Of a stretch of 64,000 nucleotides of DNA, positions 18,019-27,846 are shown piece after piece. A model generated the notes under the pieces. That model was not told the origin of the DNA. It ran no database searches and saw nothing but the letters and a program-made list of their open reading frames with translations. The stretch comes from Bryobacterales bacterium (GTDB lineage Bacteria; Acidobacteriota; Terriglobia; Bryobacterales; UBA6623). Numbering within the stretch: the stretch's first letter is position 1; every line of letters begins with the position of its first letter. Where the stretch lies: positions 38,880 to 102,879 of the forward strand of contig JAPPMG010000073.1 of NCBI GenBank assembly GCA_028819215.1, read 5' to 3'. The translations under genes were made by a program, and so were the position numbers.

Positions 18019-18345
18019 ATGCCTAGGGTAACTCTCGCGCTCTTTAGCGCAGCGCTATTCGTTGTCGGCGGGGCTGTGGCCGACGACAATTCCGGCGACG
18101 CCGCCAAAGGCAAGGAAGCATTCCAGCAGCGCTGTCTGGTCTGTCACTTTGAGGACAGCGCTGATAAGAAGATCGGACCCGGCTTGGCCGGCATCAAGGA
18201 AGGCACGCTGCCGAGCGGCAAGGAAGCCACCTTTGAGAACGTCCTCGAGAACCTGAACAAGGGCGGCAACGGCATGCCCGCGTTCGAGCAGATGCTCAGC
18301 GACGAGGAGAAGAGCGATATCGCAGCCTACGTCCTGAGCTTGTAG
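18019..18345 (+). CDS. Small periplasmic mono-haem cytochrome c
   Basis: A class I cytochrome c of 108 aa including a signal peptide (residues 1-20, MPRVTLALFSAALFVVGGAV). The haem site is CLVCH, and the axial Met is in the NGMPAFEQMLSDEE segment. KIGPGLAGI and the C-terminal helix SDIAAYVLSL are typical. It is a soluble electron carrier. It sits upstream of acpP-fabF and has its own promoter-like TAGACT. The ATG at 18009 opens only a five-codon frame and is not the start. Confidence 0.9.
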   Translation: MPRVTLALFSAALFVVGGAVADDNSGDAAKGKEAFQQRCLVCHFEDSADKKIGPGLAGIKEGTLPSGKEATFENVLENLNKGGNGMPAFEQMLSDEEKSDIAAYVLSL

Positions 18346-18443
18346 TGCGCCGCCCGACGCATGGGCGTGCAACCGCGAAGTCGTGCCGCCGGCTGCCCAA
18401 GTCCCGTTGAAGGGGCCACGGGCTGCCCGCAACAGGAGCAAAT

Positions 18444-18683
18444 ATGGACATCGAGAAGAAGGTCACCGAAATCATCTGCGAGCAACTCAGCGTCGAGGAG
18501 TCGCAGGTAACTCCCGAAGCGAAATTCCAAGAGACCCTCAACGCCGACTCGCTCGATATCGTCGAGCTGATCATGGCGTTTGAGGAGGGCTTCGATATCG
18601 AAATCCCCGACGACCAAGCCGAGGGCATCCGCACCGTCGGCGACGCGATCAAGTACATCGAAGCGGCTACGTCGGACGAATAG
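18444..18683 (+). CDS. acpP: Acyl carrier protein
   Basis: ACP of 79 aa, acidic, with the phosphopantetheine site Ser36 in the [10 protein letters not shown] motif. It carries growing acyl chains in fatty acid synthesis. The Shine-Dalgarno AGGAG lies 8 nt before ATG 18444. It is followed 11 nt later by fabF, the usual acpP-fabF order. The third helix [16 protein letters not shown] has the family IPDxxAE pattern. Confidence 0.95.
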   Translation: MDIEKKVTEIICEQLSVEESQVTPEAKFQETLNADSLDIVELIMAFEEGFDIEIPDDQAEGIRTVGDAIKYIEAATSDE

Positions 18684-18694
18684 CAGGGGCACTG

Positions 18695-19936
18695 TTGGCA
18701 AGACGAGTCGTCGTTACAGGTGTTGGCCTGGTCTCCCCCGTGGGAGTGGGCACGGAGGCTTGCTGGTCCGCGATCTTGCGCGGATGCAACGGGATCGGGC
18801 TCATCACCCACTTCGACGCCAGCGCCTACGCCTGCCAGATCGCGGGCGAGGTGAAGGGCTTCGACCCGCGGGACTTCGTGACGGCCAAGGACCTGCGCAA
18901 GATGGCGCGTTTCATCTTCTTCGCGATCGCAGCCAGCGACTTCGCGATGGGGATGGCGGGCTTGCAGATCACGCCTGCCCTGTCGCCGCGCGTGGGCGTG
19001 TACGTGGGCAGCGGCATCGGCGGCTTCGACATCATCGAGCGCGAGCACGCCAAGCTGCTCAGCGCCGGGCCCCGTCGCGTCACGCCCTTCTTCATCCCGG
19101 CCACGGTGGTCAACCTGGCCTCCGGCAACGTCTCGATTCGCTGGAACGCCAAGGGTCCGAATTCCGCGACCGCGACCGCCTGCACCAGCGGCGCCCACGC
19201 GGTCGGCGACTCGTTTCGCCTGATCCAGAACGGATACGCCGACGCGATGATCTGCGGCGGCGCGGAAGCGGCGATCACGCCGATGAGCATCGCCGGCTTC
19301 GCCGCCATGAAGGCTCTCTCCACTCGCAATGACCGGCCCGAAGCAGCCAGTCGGCCATGGGATGCGGACCGCGACGGCTTCGTGGTCGGCGAAGGGGCTG
19401 GCCTGCTGGTGCTGGAGGAATTCGAGTCGGCGCAGCGCCGAGGAGCGCCGATCATCGCTGAGATGGTCGGTTACGGCATGAGCGGCGACGCATACCACAT
19501 CACTTCTCCGGCCGAGGACGGGGAGGGGGCCGAGCGCGTCATGCGCAATGCCCTCGAAGATGCCGGCATTTCCGCCTCCGACGTATCCTATATCAACTCT
19601 CACGGCACTTCGACGCCGGTCGGCGACGTGATCGAGTCTCGAGCGATCGAGCGGCTCTTCGGCAAGGACGCCGGCAGGGTCGCGGTCAGTTCGACCAAGT
19701 CCATGACCGGACACCTCCTCGGCGGCGCCGGCGGCTTGGAAGCTGGCTTCTCGGTGCTGGCCGTGCGGGACCAGATCGCGCCGCCAACGATCAATCTCGA
19801 ACACCCGGGCGAGGGCTGCAACCTGGACTACGTTCAGGGCAAGGCCCGCCCGATGGAGATCGAATACGCCCTGAGCAACTCGTTCGGTTTCGGCGGCACC
19901 AACGGTGCTCTGGTCTTCCGGCGCTACAGCGGCTGA
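18695..19936 (+). CDS. fabF: Beta-ketoacyl-ACP synthase II
   Basis: FabF condenses malonyl-ACP with acyl-ACP during chain elongation. It has 413 aa, the normal length. The Cys-His-His triad is at residues equivalent to the E. coli enzyme: Cys163 in TACTSGAHA, His303 in NSHGTSTPVGD and His340 in MTGHLLGGAG, with Lys335 in SSTKS. The C-terminal NSFGFGGTNGALVF is typical. The start is TTG 18695, with GGGG 5 nt upstream; no ATG or GTG lies nearby in frame. It is cotranscribed with acpP. Confidence 0.96.
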   Translation: MARRVVVTGVGLVSPVGVGTEACWSAILRGCNGIGLITHFDASAYACQIAGEVKGFDPRDFVTAKDLRKMARFIFFAIAASDFAMGMAGLQITPALSPRVGVYVGSGIGGFDIIEREHAKLLSAGPRRVTPFFIPATVVNLASGNVSIRWNAKGPNSATATACTSGAHAVGDSFRLIQNGYADAMICGGAEAAITPMSIAGFAAMKALSTRNDRPEAASRPWDADRDGFVVGEGAGLLVLEEFESAQRRGAPIIAEMVGYGMSGDAYHITSPAEDGEGAERVMRNALEDAGISASDVSYINSHGTSTPVGDVIESRAIERLFGKDAGRVAVSSTKSMTGHLLGGAGGLEAGFSVLAVRDQIAPPTINLEHPGEGCNLDYVQGKARPMEIEYALSNSFGFGGTNGALVFRRYSG

Positions 19937-19948
19937 TCGGGCCCTGAT

Positions 19949-19957
19949 TGCTAGAAT
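19949..19957 (+). promoter_or_regulatory. Candidate extended -10 TGCTAGAAT of etfBA
   Basis: TG, one base, then TAGAAT (19952-19957): the classic extended -10 spacing. It lies between fabF and etfB and predicts a leader of about 36 nt. Confidence 0.45.
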
Positions 19958-19999
19958 TGCTGGTTGGGCGGCCTTGAGGCCGCACTCCCCCTCTGCACC

Positions 20000-20770
20000 A
20001 TGGATATCTTTGTCTGCGTCAAGCAGGTCATGGCGCGGGACTCCGTGATCCGCCTTGGCGAAGGCGCGACATGGGTGCGCGACGATGGCCTGACCTTCGA
20101 GATGAACGAGCCGGACACCTACGCGCTCGAGGAGGCGTTGCGACTCAAGGAAAAGCACGGGGGAGAGGTCGTGGCCGTGACTGCCGGCCCGGCGCGGTCT
20201 GCCTCCACACTCCGCGAAGCGCTCGCCAAGGGAGCCGACCGAGGCATCCACATCGAAGACGATCGCTTTGTCGAAGCCGACACACACGCGACCGCGTCCG
20301 CGCTTGCCGCAGCCATCGGTCGGGAGCAGCACGACCTCATCCTGACCGGCCTGCAGTCCGACGATTCGGGTTTCGGCCAGACTGGGGTGATCCTGGCCGA
20401 AAAGCTGGGCCTGCCGCATGCGACGATCATCATGGAGATCGACGCTTCGGGCTCGCAGCTGCGCTGCAAGCGCGAGTTGGAGGCTGGCTGGTTTCAGAGG
20501 GTCACGTTGCCCCAGCCGGCGCTGCTGACGATCCAAAGCGGCATCAACAAAGTGCGCTACGCCACCCTGATGGGAATCAAGCGAGCCCGCAAGAAGCCGC
20601 TACAACGCTATACGACAGACGAACTGGGCATCGAGATCACCGCGCAGCAGAGCGTTCGACGCCTCTACCAGCCGCAGCAAGCGAAGCAGACCGTGTTCTT
20701 GGAGGGCGGCAGCCGCGAGGTCGCCGACGAACTCCTCAACAAGCTCCGGTTCGAGGCGCGAGTGATATGA
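20000..20770 (+). CDS. etfB: Electron transfer flavoprotein beta subunit
   Basis: EtfB, the AMP-binding subunit of ETF, which passes electrons from acyl-CoA and other dehydrogenases to the quinone pool. It has 256 aa. The start MDIFVCVKQV (ATG 20000) is the family N-terminus. Other marks are NEPDTYALEEALRLKE, the TGLQSDDSGFGQTGVILAEKLG segment (given here by its start TGLQSDD) and GIKRARKKPL. Its stop overlaps the etfA start as ATGA, so the subunits are made in step. The pair follows acpP-fabF, but a separate extended -10 lies in between. Confidence 0.95.
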   Translation: MDIFVCVKQVMARDSVIRLGEGATWVRDDGLTFEMNEPDTYALEEALRLKEKHGGEVVAVTAGPARSASTLREALAKGADRGIHIEDDRFVEADTHATASALAAAIGREQHDLILTGLQSDDSGFGQTGVILAEKLGLPHATIIMEIDASGSQLRCKRELEAGWFQRVTLPQPALLTIQSGINKVRYATLMGIKRARKKPLQRYTTDELGIEITAQQSVRRLYQPQQAKQTVFLEGGSREVADELLNKLRFEARVI

Positions 20771-21747
20771 GCATCCTACTGATCATCGAACAGCAGGGCG
20801 GCAAGTGGCACCGCATGTCGTTCGAAGCCTTGGCGGCAGCCCAAGAAGCCGCGACGGGCATCGATTGTCCATTGGTTGCCGCGGTCGTCGGATCCGGCGT
20901 CGGACCACTCGCCAACGAAATTGCCAGCAAGCGAGTCTCCGAGGTCGCCGCGATTGACAGTCCCGAGCTGGCACACTACAGCCCTGATGGCTTCGCGTCG
21001 GCACTGCGCCAAGCGGTCGAACAGGTCAAGCCCCGCCTGGTTCTCTTCCCGCATACCTACCAAGTGCGAGACCTAGTCCCCAAGCTCGCCGCGTCGCTCG
21101 GAGGGTGCTTCGTCAGCGACATCGTCGACATGCGATTCGACAGCGGCGAGCCAATCTTCGTTAGGCAGCTGTTCCAAGGCAAGCTACACGCCGACGTGTC
21201 CGCGTCCGGCAGGCCGCCGCACTTCGTGTCCGTGCAGTCGGGCGCGTACCGGGCCGACGCGGTGGTCGAAGGTGTGACGCCGGCCCCGATTCGCAACCTC
21301 CCGGTGTCGCTGGACGCTGGCGCCATACGGACCAAGGCGGAACCTCCGTACCAAGACGCCAAGGACGCAGTCGATCTCGGTTCGGCGAAAATCATCGTCT
21401 CGGTCGGTCGCGGCATCCAAGACCCGGACAACATTCCGCAGGCTGAGGCTCTGGCCAAAGCACTGGGGGGAGAGTTGGCCGCATCCCGCCCAATCTGCGA
21501 CAACGGCTGGCTGCCGCTAGAGCGCCAGATCGGCAGTTCAGGGCAGACCGTCGCACCGAACCTCTACCTTGCCCTGGGCATTTCCGGGGCGATCCAGCAC
21601 GTTGTCGGCATGAAGGGCGCCAAGACGATCGTCGCAATCAACAAAGACGCCGGCGCGCCAATTTTCGAGATCGCCGACTACGGGATCGTGGCCGACCTGT
21701 TCGACGTGGTACCGAAGCTGGTCGAAGCGCTCGAAGACTCGAAATAG
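20767..21747 (+). CDS. etfA: Electron transfer flavoprotein alpha subunit
   Basis: EtfA, the FAD-binding partner of EtfB; 326 aa. The N-terminal domain starts [20 protein letters not shown]. The C-terminal FAD domain has [19 protein letters not shown] (about 205-225), [20 protein letters not shown] with the flavin-contacting Ser and Gln (about 255-275), and [21 protein letters not shown] near the end. ATG 20767 lies in the ATGA overlap with etfB. The long frame upstream in this phase is the shadow of etfB. Confidence 0.96.
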   Translation: MSILLIIEQQGGKWHRMSFEALAAAQEAATGIDCPLVAAVVGSGVGPLANEIASKRVSEVAAIDSPELAHYSPDGFASALRQAVEQVKPRLVLFPHTYQVRDLVPKLAASLGGCFVSDIVDMRFDSGEPIFVRQLFQGKLHADVSASGRPPHFVSVQSGAYRADAVVEGVTPAPIRNLPVSLDAGAIRTKAEPPYQDAKDAVDLGSAKIIVSVGRGIQDPDNIPQAEALAKALGGELAASRPICDNGWLPLERQIGSSGQTVAPNLYLALGISGAIQHVVGMKGAKTIVAINKDAGAPIFEIADYGIVADLFDVVPKLVEALEDSK

Positions 21748-21794
21748 CCGGGGCGTTGCCGCAGTGCGGCGGCGAGTGAGAAGATACGGTCGGC

Positions 21795-23288
21795 ATGCGA
21801 GAGCTCCCCCAAGTCCTGACAGCGACCGCGCTGGCGGCCGCAACGCTAGCGTGCGGCAGTGCTACCACGCCCGCCAGCCGCGAGCCGGGCGATCGACCGA
21901 ATTTCGTGCTCGTCTTCATCGACGACATGGGCTACGGGGATATCGGAGCCTTCGGCTCGCGCGAGAATCGCACGCCCCACATCGACGCCATGGCGGCGGA
22001 AGGCATGAGGCTCACAAGCTTCTACGCCCATCCGGTCTGCACTCCTTCGAGGGCCGCGCTGCTGACCGGGAGCTACCCGATCCGCAACGGGCTGCAGACC
22101 GGCTACTGGCACCCGGTGCTCATGCCGGCCGACCCGCAGGGCATCCATCCGGACGAGGTCACGGTCGCGGAAGTCCTCAAGCAGCGAGGCTACGCCACCG
22201 GGATCATCGGCAAGTGGCACCTCGGCGACCAGCCCGAGTTCCTTCCCAACAATCACGGCTTCGACTACTACTTCGGCCTGCCGTATTCCAACGACATGAG
22301 CCCGTTCATGCCGCTCAATCCTCGCAACCATCCCCCGCTCCCGCTGCTGCGCGATGGCGAGGTGATCCGCGAGGTGCCCGAGGACCAGTCATTCCTGACC
22401 GGCGCGTACACGGCCGAGGCACTCTCCTTCATCGACCGCCACCATGCCCAGCCGTTCTTCCTGTACCTGCCCCATTCCATGGTTCACGTGCCGCTGTGGG
22501 CAGGCGAGCGATTCAAGGACACGTCCGAGAACGGCATCCTCGGCGACTGCATCGAGGAGCTCGACTGGAGCGTGGGGCAGATCCGTGACAAGCTCGAAGA
22601 GCACGGAATCGCCGAGAACACGCTTGTGTTCTTCACCTCGGACAACGGGCCCGCGAGAGGGAGCGCAGGCCCGCTGCGCGGACGCAAGGGCAGCACCTAC
22701 GAGGGGGGCCTGCGCGTGCCGACCGTGGCGAACTGGCCCGGCACGATCCCGCCCGGCACTGCGTACGCCTATACCGCTACTACCATGGACATCCTGCCGA
22801 CGTTCGCCGCCCTAGCGGGTGGCGAGTATCCGGCCGAGCGGATCGACGGCCACGACATTTCCGGCGTGCTCCAGGGCGACACGACGCGAGACTCGCCCTA
22901 CGAGGCCTTCTACTTCTACCGGGGTTACGAATTGCGCGCCGTCCGCAGCGGAGCGTGGAAGCTGCACACAGACGGGACGCTCTATAACCTCGAAACCGAC
23001 ATCGCAGAAAGCCGCGACGAGGCCCCGGCCCACCCCGAGGTGAAAGCACGTCTGCAGTCGCTCTTGGACCACGCGCGCGAGACTCTGGGCGACGGTCCGG
23101 TGTGGCCGGGCGATCCCGGCATCGCACTGCCGCCGACTGCCAGGCCGATTGGAACGATCTCGAGATCGCCGGAACTGCTGATTCCCCGACACGGGGCTAG
23201 CGGCAGCGCCGCTCACGAACCGCCGATCCGCAGCAAGACCACAGACGTCACGCCCCCGCCAGGCTTCCAGCGCCCGGCAAACTGGTAG
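21795..23288 (+). CDS. Sulfatase, type I formylglycine enzyme, lipoprotein
   Basis: An arylsulfatase-family protein of 497 aa. The signal peptide ends in a lipobox-like TLACGS, so the mature protein is probably anchored to a membrane. The formylglycine site is Cys82 in CTPSRAALLTG. Metal-site residues lie in FIDDMGYGDIG (double Asp) and in FFTSDNGP (Asp-Asn). IIGKWHLG holds the active-site Lys and His. It hydrolyses a sulfate ester; the substrate (a sulfated glycan or steroid) is not predictable. Activity needs an FGE maturase encoded elsewhere. The C-terminal 60 residues are Pro-rich. It stands alone, 47 nt after etfA. Confidence 0.9.
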   Translation: MRELPQVLTATALAAATLACGSATTPASREPGDRPNFVLVFIDDMGYGDIGAFGSRENRTPHIDAMAAEGMRLTSFYAHPVCTPSRAALLTGSYPIRNGLQTGYWHPVLMPADPQGIHPDEVTVAEVLKQRGYATGIIGKWHLGDQPEFLPNNHGFDYYFGLPYSNDMSPFMPLNPRNHPPLPLLRDGEVIREVPEDQSFLTGAYTAEALSFIDRHHAQPFFLYLPHSMVHVPLWAGERFKDTSENGILGDCIEELDWSVGQIRDKLEEHGIAENTLVFFTSDNGPARGSAGPLRGRKGSTYEGGLRVPTVANWPGTIPPGTAYAYTATTMDILPTFAALAGGEYPAERIDGHDISGVLQGDTTRDSPYEAFYFYRGYELRAVRSGAWKLHTDGTLYNLETDIAESRDEAPAHPEVKARLQSLLDHARETLGDGPVWPGDPGIALPPTARPIGTISRSPELLIPRHGASGSAAHEPPIRSKTTDVTPPPGFQRPANW

Positions 23289-23315
23289 CGCTCGGCCCGC
23301 TTCGCCGACCCTGGC

Positions 23316-25874
23316 TCACTCCTGAGCGGCCTCGGCGCCGCCCTTGACAGCTCCGAGCACGCGGCGCAGCAAGCCGCGCTTGGGTGGGGCATTCGCTTCC
23401 AACTCGGCCCGCAGCGCAGCCCGCCGACGGGCGTCCCGATGCCGGGAAGTGTCCGCGGTGTCGGGTTCCGTGCCCGCGACATAGACCTCTTCCTTGCAGT
23501 TTTGGCAGTAGTGGTCGGCCAGCACTCGCTGCACGGCGCTGACGGGCACGCGAACGACGCCCTCCGGCTCTGCGAACGGTCCCGGATTCGCATAGGTGGC
23601 CAGTTGCCGGACCTTCTGCATGAACATCGCCCAGATGGGCAACGCCGAATGCGCCCCTTCCAGTCCGAGGTCGGTGTTGTCGTCGAATCCGACCCACACC
23701 ACGCAAATCAGGTCGTTGGTAAAGCCAGCGAACCACCCGTCATCGTCGGTGCCGGTCTTGCCCGCCGCGTTGGTGATGCCGTACGTCACCCGTGCCCGAA
23801 TGCCCGAGCCGTACCGGATCACATCCTGCATGATGTGCGTCACCATGTACGCCACGCGGGTGTCCATCACCGCCTGTTGCTCGACCTCGCTCTGGTACAG
23901 CGTCGCGCCTGCATCGTCGCGCACGTAGCGCACGAAGCGCGGCTCGACGCGCACGCCGCCATTGGCAAATGATGAGTACGCTGCGGCGACTTCGACCGGC
24001 GTGACCTCGTACGTGCCGAGGAACATGGAAGGGACCGGCAGGATATCGCTTCCCATCCCGGCGCGGCTGGCAAGATCGAGCACCCGCTCGTAGCCGGCCA
24101 TCTGCCCCACCTTCACCGTCGCGACGTTGATCGAGCGCATCAGCGCGTAGCGCAAGCTGATCAGGCCGTAGTAGTGGTCGAGGTGGTTCGACGGCTCGTA
24201 CGGAGGCTGCAATTCGCTGAATTCGAATGAAGTGGGCTCGTCGAGCACCAGAGTGCTAGGCGTCAGCACGCCGGGCGGCGCCGGATACTGCGTGCGGGCG
24301 TACTCGGGCAGCGCGTGGCTATAGCCGCGGTCGATGGTCAGCTGGCGTTCGCGATCCAATACGGTGTCCAGTGCGGCCGCGAACACAAACGGCTTGAAGA
24401 CAGATCCCGGCTGACGCCTTGCCAGAGCGCGGTTGAGCTGGCTGCCCCCGTAGTCCCGGCCGCCGACGACCGCCTTGATTTCGCCCGTGCGGGGATCCAT
24501 CGCGACCAGCGCGACCTGCGCCCGCGGGGGCTCCTGATCGCGGTAGCGCCTCTGTCGGGCGATGCGTTCGTCCACGAGCTTCATGCCCTCACGGACGGAT
24601 TCGACGGCGAATTCCTGCAACCGCTTGTCCAGCGTGGTGTACACCCAGTAGTTCTTCGTGACGAGGTCGTCTGTCTCGAAATGGCCCTTGAGGCTCTTGT
24701 TGACCAAGTCGATGTAGTACGGCGCGTCGCGCGATTCCATGTGCCCGCGCGACAGCTCGATCTCCGCGGCCGAGGCCTCTTCGAAAGTCGCGTCGTCGAT
24801 GAAGCCCTCGCGCAGCATTGCCGAGAGCACCTGGTTGCGCCTGAACTTGGCCCGCTCAGGGTAGCGGTACGGGTTGAGGTAGCTAGGCCCTTGAGGCAAG
24901 CCGGCCATCAGGGCTGCCTCAGGCAGGGTCACATCTCGCACGTCCTTGTCGAAGAAGCCCCGCGCAGCCTCCCCGAAGCCGTGCACGTTGAAGCTGCCCT
25001 GCCGTCCCATGAAGACCTGGTTCGAGTAGTTTTCGAAGATCTGCTCCTTGGTCAGCCGGCCCTCGAGTTGGATGGCGATCATGGCCTCGGCAAGCTTGCG
25101 CTTCACCGTCGTTTCCCGCGTGAGGAAGAAGTTGCGGGCAAGCTGCTGGGTCAGCGTTGACGTTCCCCTGGGCCGCTTCCACTCCCTCAGGCCCTCGATT
25201 GCCGCTCCGGTTGTGCGAATGAAGTCGATGCCGTGGTGCGAGTAGAACCGGTGGTCCTCGATCGCGATCACCGCATCGATCAGGTGCTGGGGGTAGTCGC
25301 TGAACTTGAACAGCCGGCGCTTGGAACGTTCTTGGTCGAACTGGTTTGTGATCAGTTCGGGCTCGATCTGGTACGCTCCCAACTCCTCGTCGGTGTCTGC
25401 CAGGACGATCTGGGCGATGTGGGAATCTTCGACTGAGATCCGGGCTGGATCGGGTGTGAAGTGCGACAGCGGTCCGGGGTGGATCTCGATGTGTTCATTA
25501 CCAATTTCGTACCAGCCGACGCGGTTGTCTGGATCGCGCGTGTAGCCGGCGGCCCGCAGATTGCGAGCGATCGCTGCCACGGTTCCCGGGTCGCCGACAG
25601 AAATCGTGCGCGGCGTAGCCAAGAAGCGGGCGGTCCGATCGAACGCGCCGCCATCGAGACGCAAGTCGATGATGGCGCTGTACTTCCAGTAGAAGTGGTT
25701 GTAGACAACGCCGCCGACGACACCGGCAACCAGGCACACGCCCAGCAATACGGTTCCGAGCGGTGTTCGCACGAATCGGGCGACTCGGTTGAGGAAGCCG
25801 AGGCGAAAGCGCACCTTAGCCCCCGAATGCCGGGCCGCGCTGGGTCCCGGACGGCCCTTTTTCGCAGTGGTCAT
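23316..25874 (-). CDS. Bifunctional penicillin-binding protein, PBP1B-like
   Basis: A class A PBP of 852 aa that polymerises and crosslinks peptidoglycan. A basic cytoplasmic tail precedes a membrane helix (about 32-54). A UB2H-like segment follows (about 65-150, with NLRAAGY), as in PBP1B. The GT51 domain has the catalytic Glu in AIEDHRFYSHHG and the QQLARNFFLT and EGRLTKEQIFENY motifs. The transpeptidase has SVFK (PGSVFKPF), SxN as SIN (MRSINVA) and KTG (AGKTGTDDD). The tail is rich in Arg and Ala. ATG 25874 is chosen because its promoter lies just upstream. Confidence 0.93.
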   Translation of the reverse strand: MTTAKKGRPGPSAARHSGAKVRFRLGFLNRVARFVRTPLGTVLLGVCLVAGVVGGVVYNHFYWKYSAIIDLRLDGGAFDRTARFLATPRTISVGDPGTVAAIARNLRAAGYTRDPDNRVGWYEIGNEHIEIHPGPLSHFTPDPARISVEDSHIAQIVLADTDEELGAYQIEPELITNQFDQERSKRRLFKFSDYPQHLIDAVIAIEDHRFYSHHGIDFIRTTGAAIEGLREWKRPRGTSTLTQQLARNFFLTRETTVKRKLAEAMIAIQLEGRLTKEQIFENYSNQVFMGRQGSFNVHGFGEAARGFFDKDVRDVTLPEAALMAGLPQGPSYLNPYRYPERAKFRRNQVLSAMLREGFIDDATFEEASAAEIELSRGHMESRDAPYYIDLVNKSLKGHFETDDLVTKNYWVYTTLDKRLQEFAVESVREGMKLVDERIARQRRYRDQEPPRAQVALVAMDPRTGEIKAVVGGRDYGGSQLNRALARRQPGSVFKPFVFAAALDTVLDRERQLTIDRGYSHALPEYARTQYPAPPGVLTPSTLVLDEPTSFEFSELQPPYEPSNHLDHYYGLISLRYALMRSINVATVKVGQMAGYERVLDLASRAGMGSDILPVPSMFLGTYEVTPVEVAAAYSSFANGGVRVEPRFVRYVRDDAGATLYQSEVEQQAVMDTRVAYMVTHIMQDVIRYGSGIRARVTYGITNAAGKTGTDDDGWFAGFTNDLICVVWVGFDDNTDLGLEGAHSALPIWAMFMQKVRQLATYANPGPFAEPEGVVRVPVSAVQRVLADHYCQNCKEEVYVAGTEPDTADTSRHRDARRRAALRAELEANAPPKRGLLRRVLGAVKGGAEAAQE

Positions 25875-25884
25875 GCTGCGGTAC

Positions 25885-25913
25885 ACCCTATGAGAGGCGA
25901 TTCTCTGGCCCAA
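25885..25913 (-). promoter_or_regulatory. Promoter of the PBP gene: TTGGGC-17-TAGGGT
   Basis: On the minus strand, TTGGGC (25908-25913), a 17-nt spacer and TAGGGT (25885-25890). The transcription start would be about 4 nt before ATG 25874. Confidence 0.5.
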
Positions 25914-26026
25914 GCGACTGCCGGTGGCTGCACGGCCCAGCAAGTGCCTTCGGACACAGGCGGCGCTTTGACGGTTTGACGCAACTCCTGCAGCGTCCGT
26001 TTCGCGCCTGTGCCCGCCAGCTGGCG

Positions 26027-27739
26027 CTAGGCCACGGCCTCGCTGATTCGGCCAACCAGCAGTTTCGCTATCTCTTCGATATTAACATTCTCAGAGCGTC
26101 CAGTGCTGCGCTCGGTCAATTCCACCAATCCCTCGGCGATATTTCGACCCACCGTGATGCGATACGGGATCCCGATCAGATCAGCGTCCTTGAACTTGAC
26201 GCCAGCGCGCTCGGCACGGTCGTCCAGCAGGACGTCGACGCCAGCCTCGCGCAGTTCGGCATAGAGCCTCTCCGCCGCCTTCCGCTGGTCGTCGTTCTTG
26301 AGGTTGACCGGCGTGACAACTGCCTCGAACGGGGCGATCGAGACCGGCAGGGCCATCCCGGCATCGTCATGGTTCTGTTCGATCGCTCCGGTCAGGATGC
26401 GCTCGACCCCGATGCCGTACGAGCCCATGATCGGGGTGACGGCCTTGCCGTTCTCGTCCAAGACCGAAAGGCCCATGGACTCGGAGTACTTGTAGCCCAG
26501 CTTGAAGATATGTCCGACTTCGATGGCCTTGCGCCGCCTGACAGGCTGCCCCGAAGCCACATCGATGTCGCCATCCTCTGCCTCGCGCAGATCCGCGAAG
26601 CGCGCCCGGAAGTCACGGCCGGGGGTGACGTTTCGCAAGTGCGCGTCGGCCTTGTTGGCCCCGGCGATCAGATTGCGGCGCCCCTCCAGAGCCTTGTCGG
26701 CTAGCAGTGGGATATCGCCAGCACCAACCGGACCAATGAAGCCCGCGCCAGCCCCGAGCCACTGTTCGATTTCGGCGGGATGGGCGGGCCTGACATCTGG
26801 ATCCTGTGCCTCGGCTGCGAGCTTTGTCTCGCTGAGCTGGTGGTCTCCGCGCAACAACGCCATCAGAGGCTTTCCCTGAGCGACCATCACTAGCGCCTTG
26901 ATATGCGACGACGCGGGCATGCCGTCAAATTCAGACACTTCTTCGATCGTCTTCTTGCCCGGCGTAGCGAACTCTTCGGGCAACGCGTCGCCTTCCGCGT
27001 CCGGTACAGACGGCGGCCGCGGCAGAGTAACCGCTTTCTCCAAATTGGCGCGATAGCCAGAATCGGGGCACTCGATCAGCCAATCCTCGCCAGCGGCGGA
27101 CGGCACCATGAATTCGCACGACTCGCTGCCCCCCATGGCACCGGAATGCGCGTCTACGGGCAGATACTCCAATCCGCAGCGGTCGAAGATGCGGCAGTAG
27201 GCAGCGTAGTGGCGCTGGTATGCGGCGTCGAGGCCCGCGCTGTCCATGTCGAAGGTGTATGAGTCCTTCATGGTGAAGCGCCTCACGCGCATCAGGCCGG
27301 CCTTGGGCCTCGGCTCGTCGCGAAACTTCGCCTGGATCTGATACCAGATCTGCGGCAGTTGCTTGTAGCTGCGCAACTCACCACGGGCGATGAAAGTGAC
27401 GACCTCCTCCTCGGTCATCCCCAGGCAGTGCTCGCGGCCGAACCGGTCCTTGAGCCGGAACATGTCGTCGCCGATCGCGTCCCAACGCCCGCTCTCTTTC
27501 CAGATTTCTGCCGGATGCAGTTCCGGCGTGTAGATCTCCTGCGCCCCGATTGCGTCCATCTCCTCGCGAATGATGCGCTCGATCTTGCGCAGGCTCCGCT
27601 GGGCGAGGTACAGGTAGCAGTACAGCCCGGCCGAGAGCTGGCGCACGTAGCCCGCCCGCAAGAGCAGCTTGTGGCTCACGACCTCGGCGTCGGACGGCGC
27701 ATCGCGCAACGTCGGAATAAAGAGGCTGTTCCAGCGCAT
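26027..27739 (-). CDS. proS: Prolyl-tRNA synthetase (bacterial type)
   Basis: ProS charges tRNA-Pro. It has 570 aa, the bacterial type with an insertion (editing) domain between class II motifs 2 and 3. Motif 1 region: GAQEIYTPELHPAEIWKESGRW. Motif 2: FRDEPRPKAGLMRVRRFTMKDSYTF, with the F-R-D-E and R-E-F-like Arg. The INS domain spans about 230-390. Motif 3 is SYGIGVERILTGAIEQ. The anticodon-binding domain follows (ERLYAELREAGVDVLLDDRAERAGVKFKDADLIGIP). The start is ATG 27739. It is on the same strand as the PBP gene, 153 nt upstream of it. Confidence 0.96.
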   Translation of the reverse strand: MRWNSLFIPTLRDAPSDAEVVSHKLLLRAGYVRQLSAGLYCYLYLAQRSLRKIERIIREEMDAIGAQEIYTPELHPAEIWKESGRWDAIGDDMFRLKDRFGREHCLGMTEEEVVTFIARGELRSYKQLPQIWYQIQAKFRDEPRPKAGLMRVRRFTMKDSYTFDMDSAGLDAAYQRHYAAYCRIFDRCGLEYLPVDAHSGAMGGSESCEFMVPSAAGEDWLIECPDSGYRANLEKAVTLPRPPSVPDAEGDALPEEFATPGKKTIEEVSEFDGMPASSHIKALVMVAQGKPLMALLRGDHQLSETKLAAEAQDPDVRPAHPAEIEQWLGAGAGFIGPVGAGDIPLLADKALEGRRNLIAGANKADAHLRNVTPGRDFRARFADLREAEDGDIDVASGQPVRRRKAIEVGHIFKLGYKYSESMGLSVLDENGKAVTPIMGSYGIGVERILTGAIEQNHDDAGMALPVSIAPFEAVVTPVNLKNDDQRKAAERLYAELREAGVDVLLDDRAERAGVKFKDADLIGIPYRITVGRNIAEGLVELTERSTGRSENVNIEEIAKLLVGRISEAVA

Positions 27740-27846
27740 TCCGGGGGATTCCGCAGCCTAGGACAGCACCTCGGCAAGCTGCGGAAGTCCCATCGTAGCA
27801 CCGCCAAACAGCATCGGCTGAGGTCCGGCGCCGGAGCCCGCATGCG

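Noticed and set aside
18296..20536. Minus-strand ORF of 746 codons
   Set aside because: It lies antisense to acpP, fabF and etfB, all of which are certain genes. It is a high-GC shadow frame.
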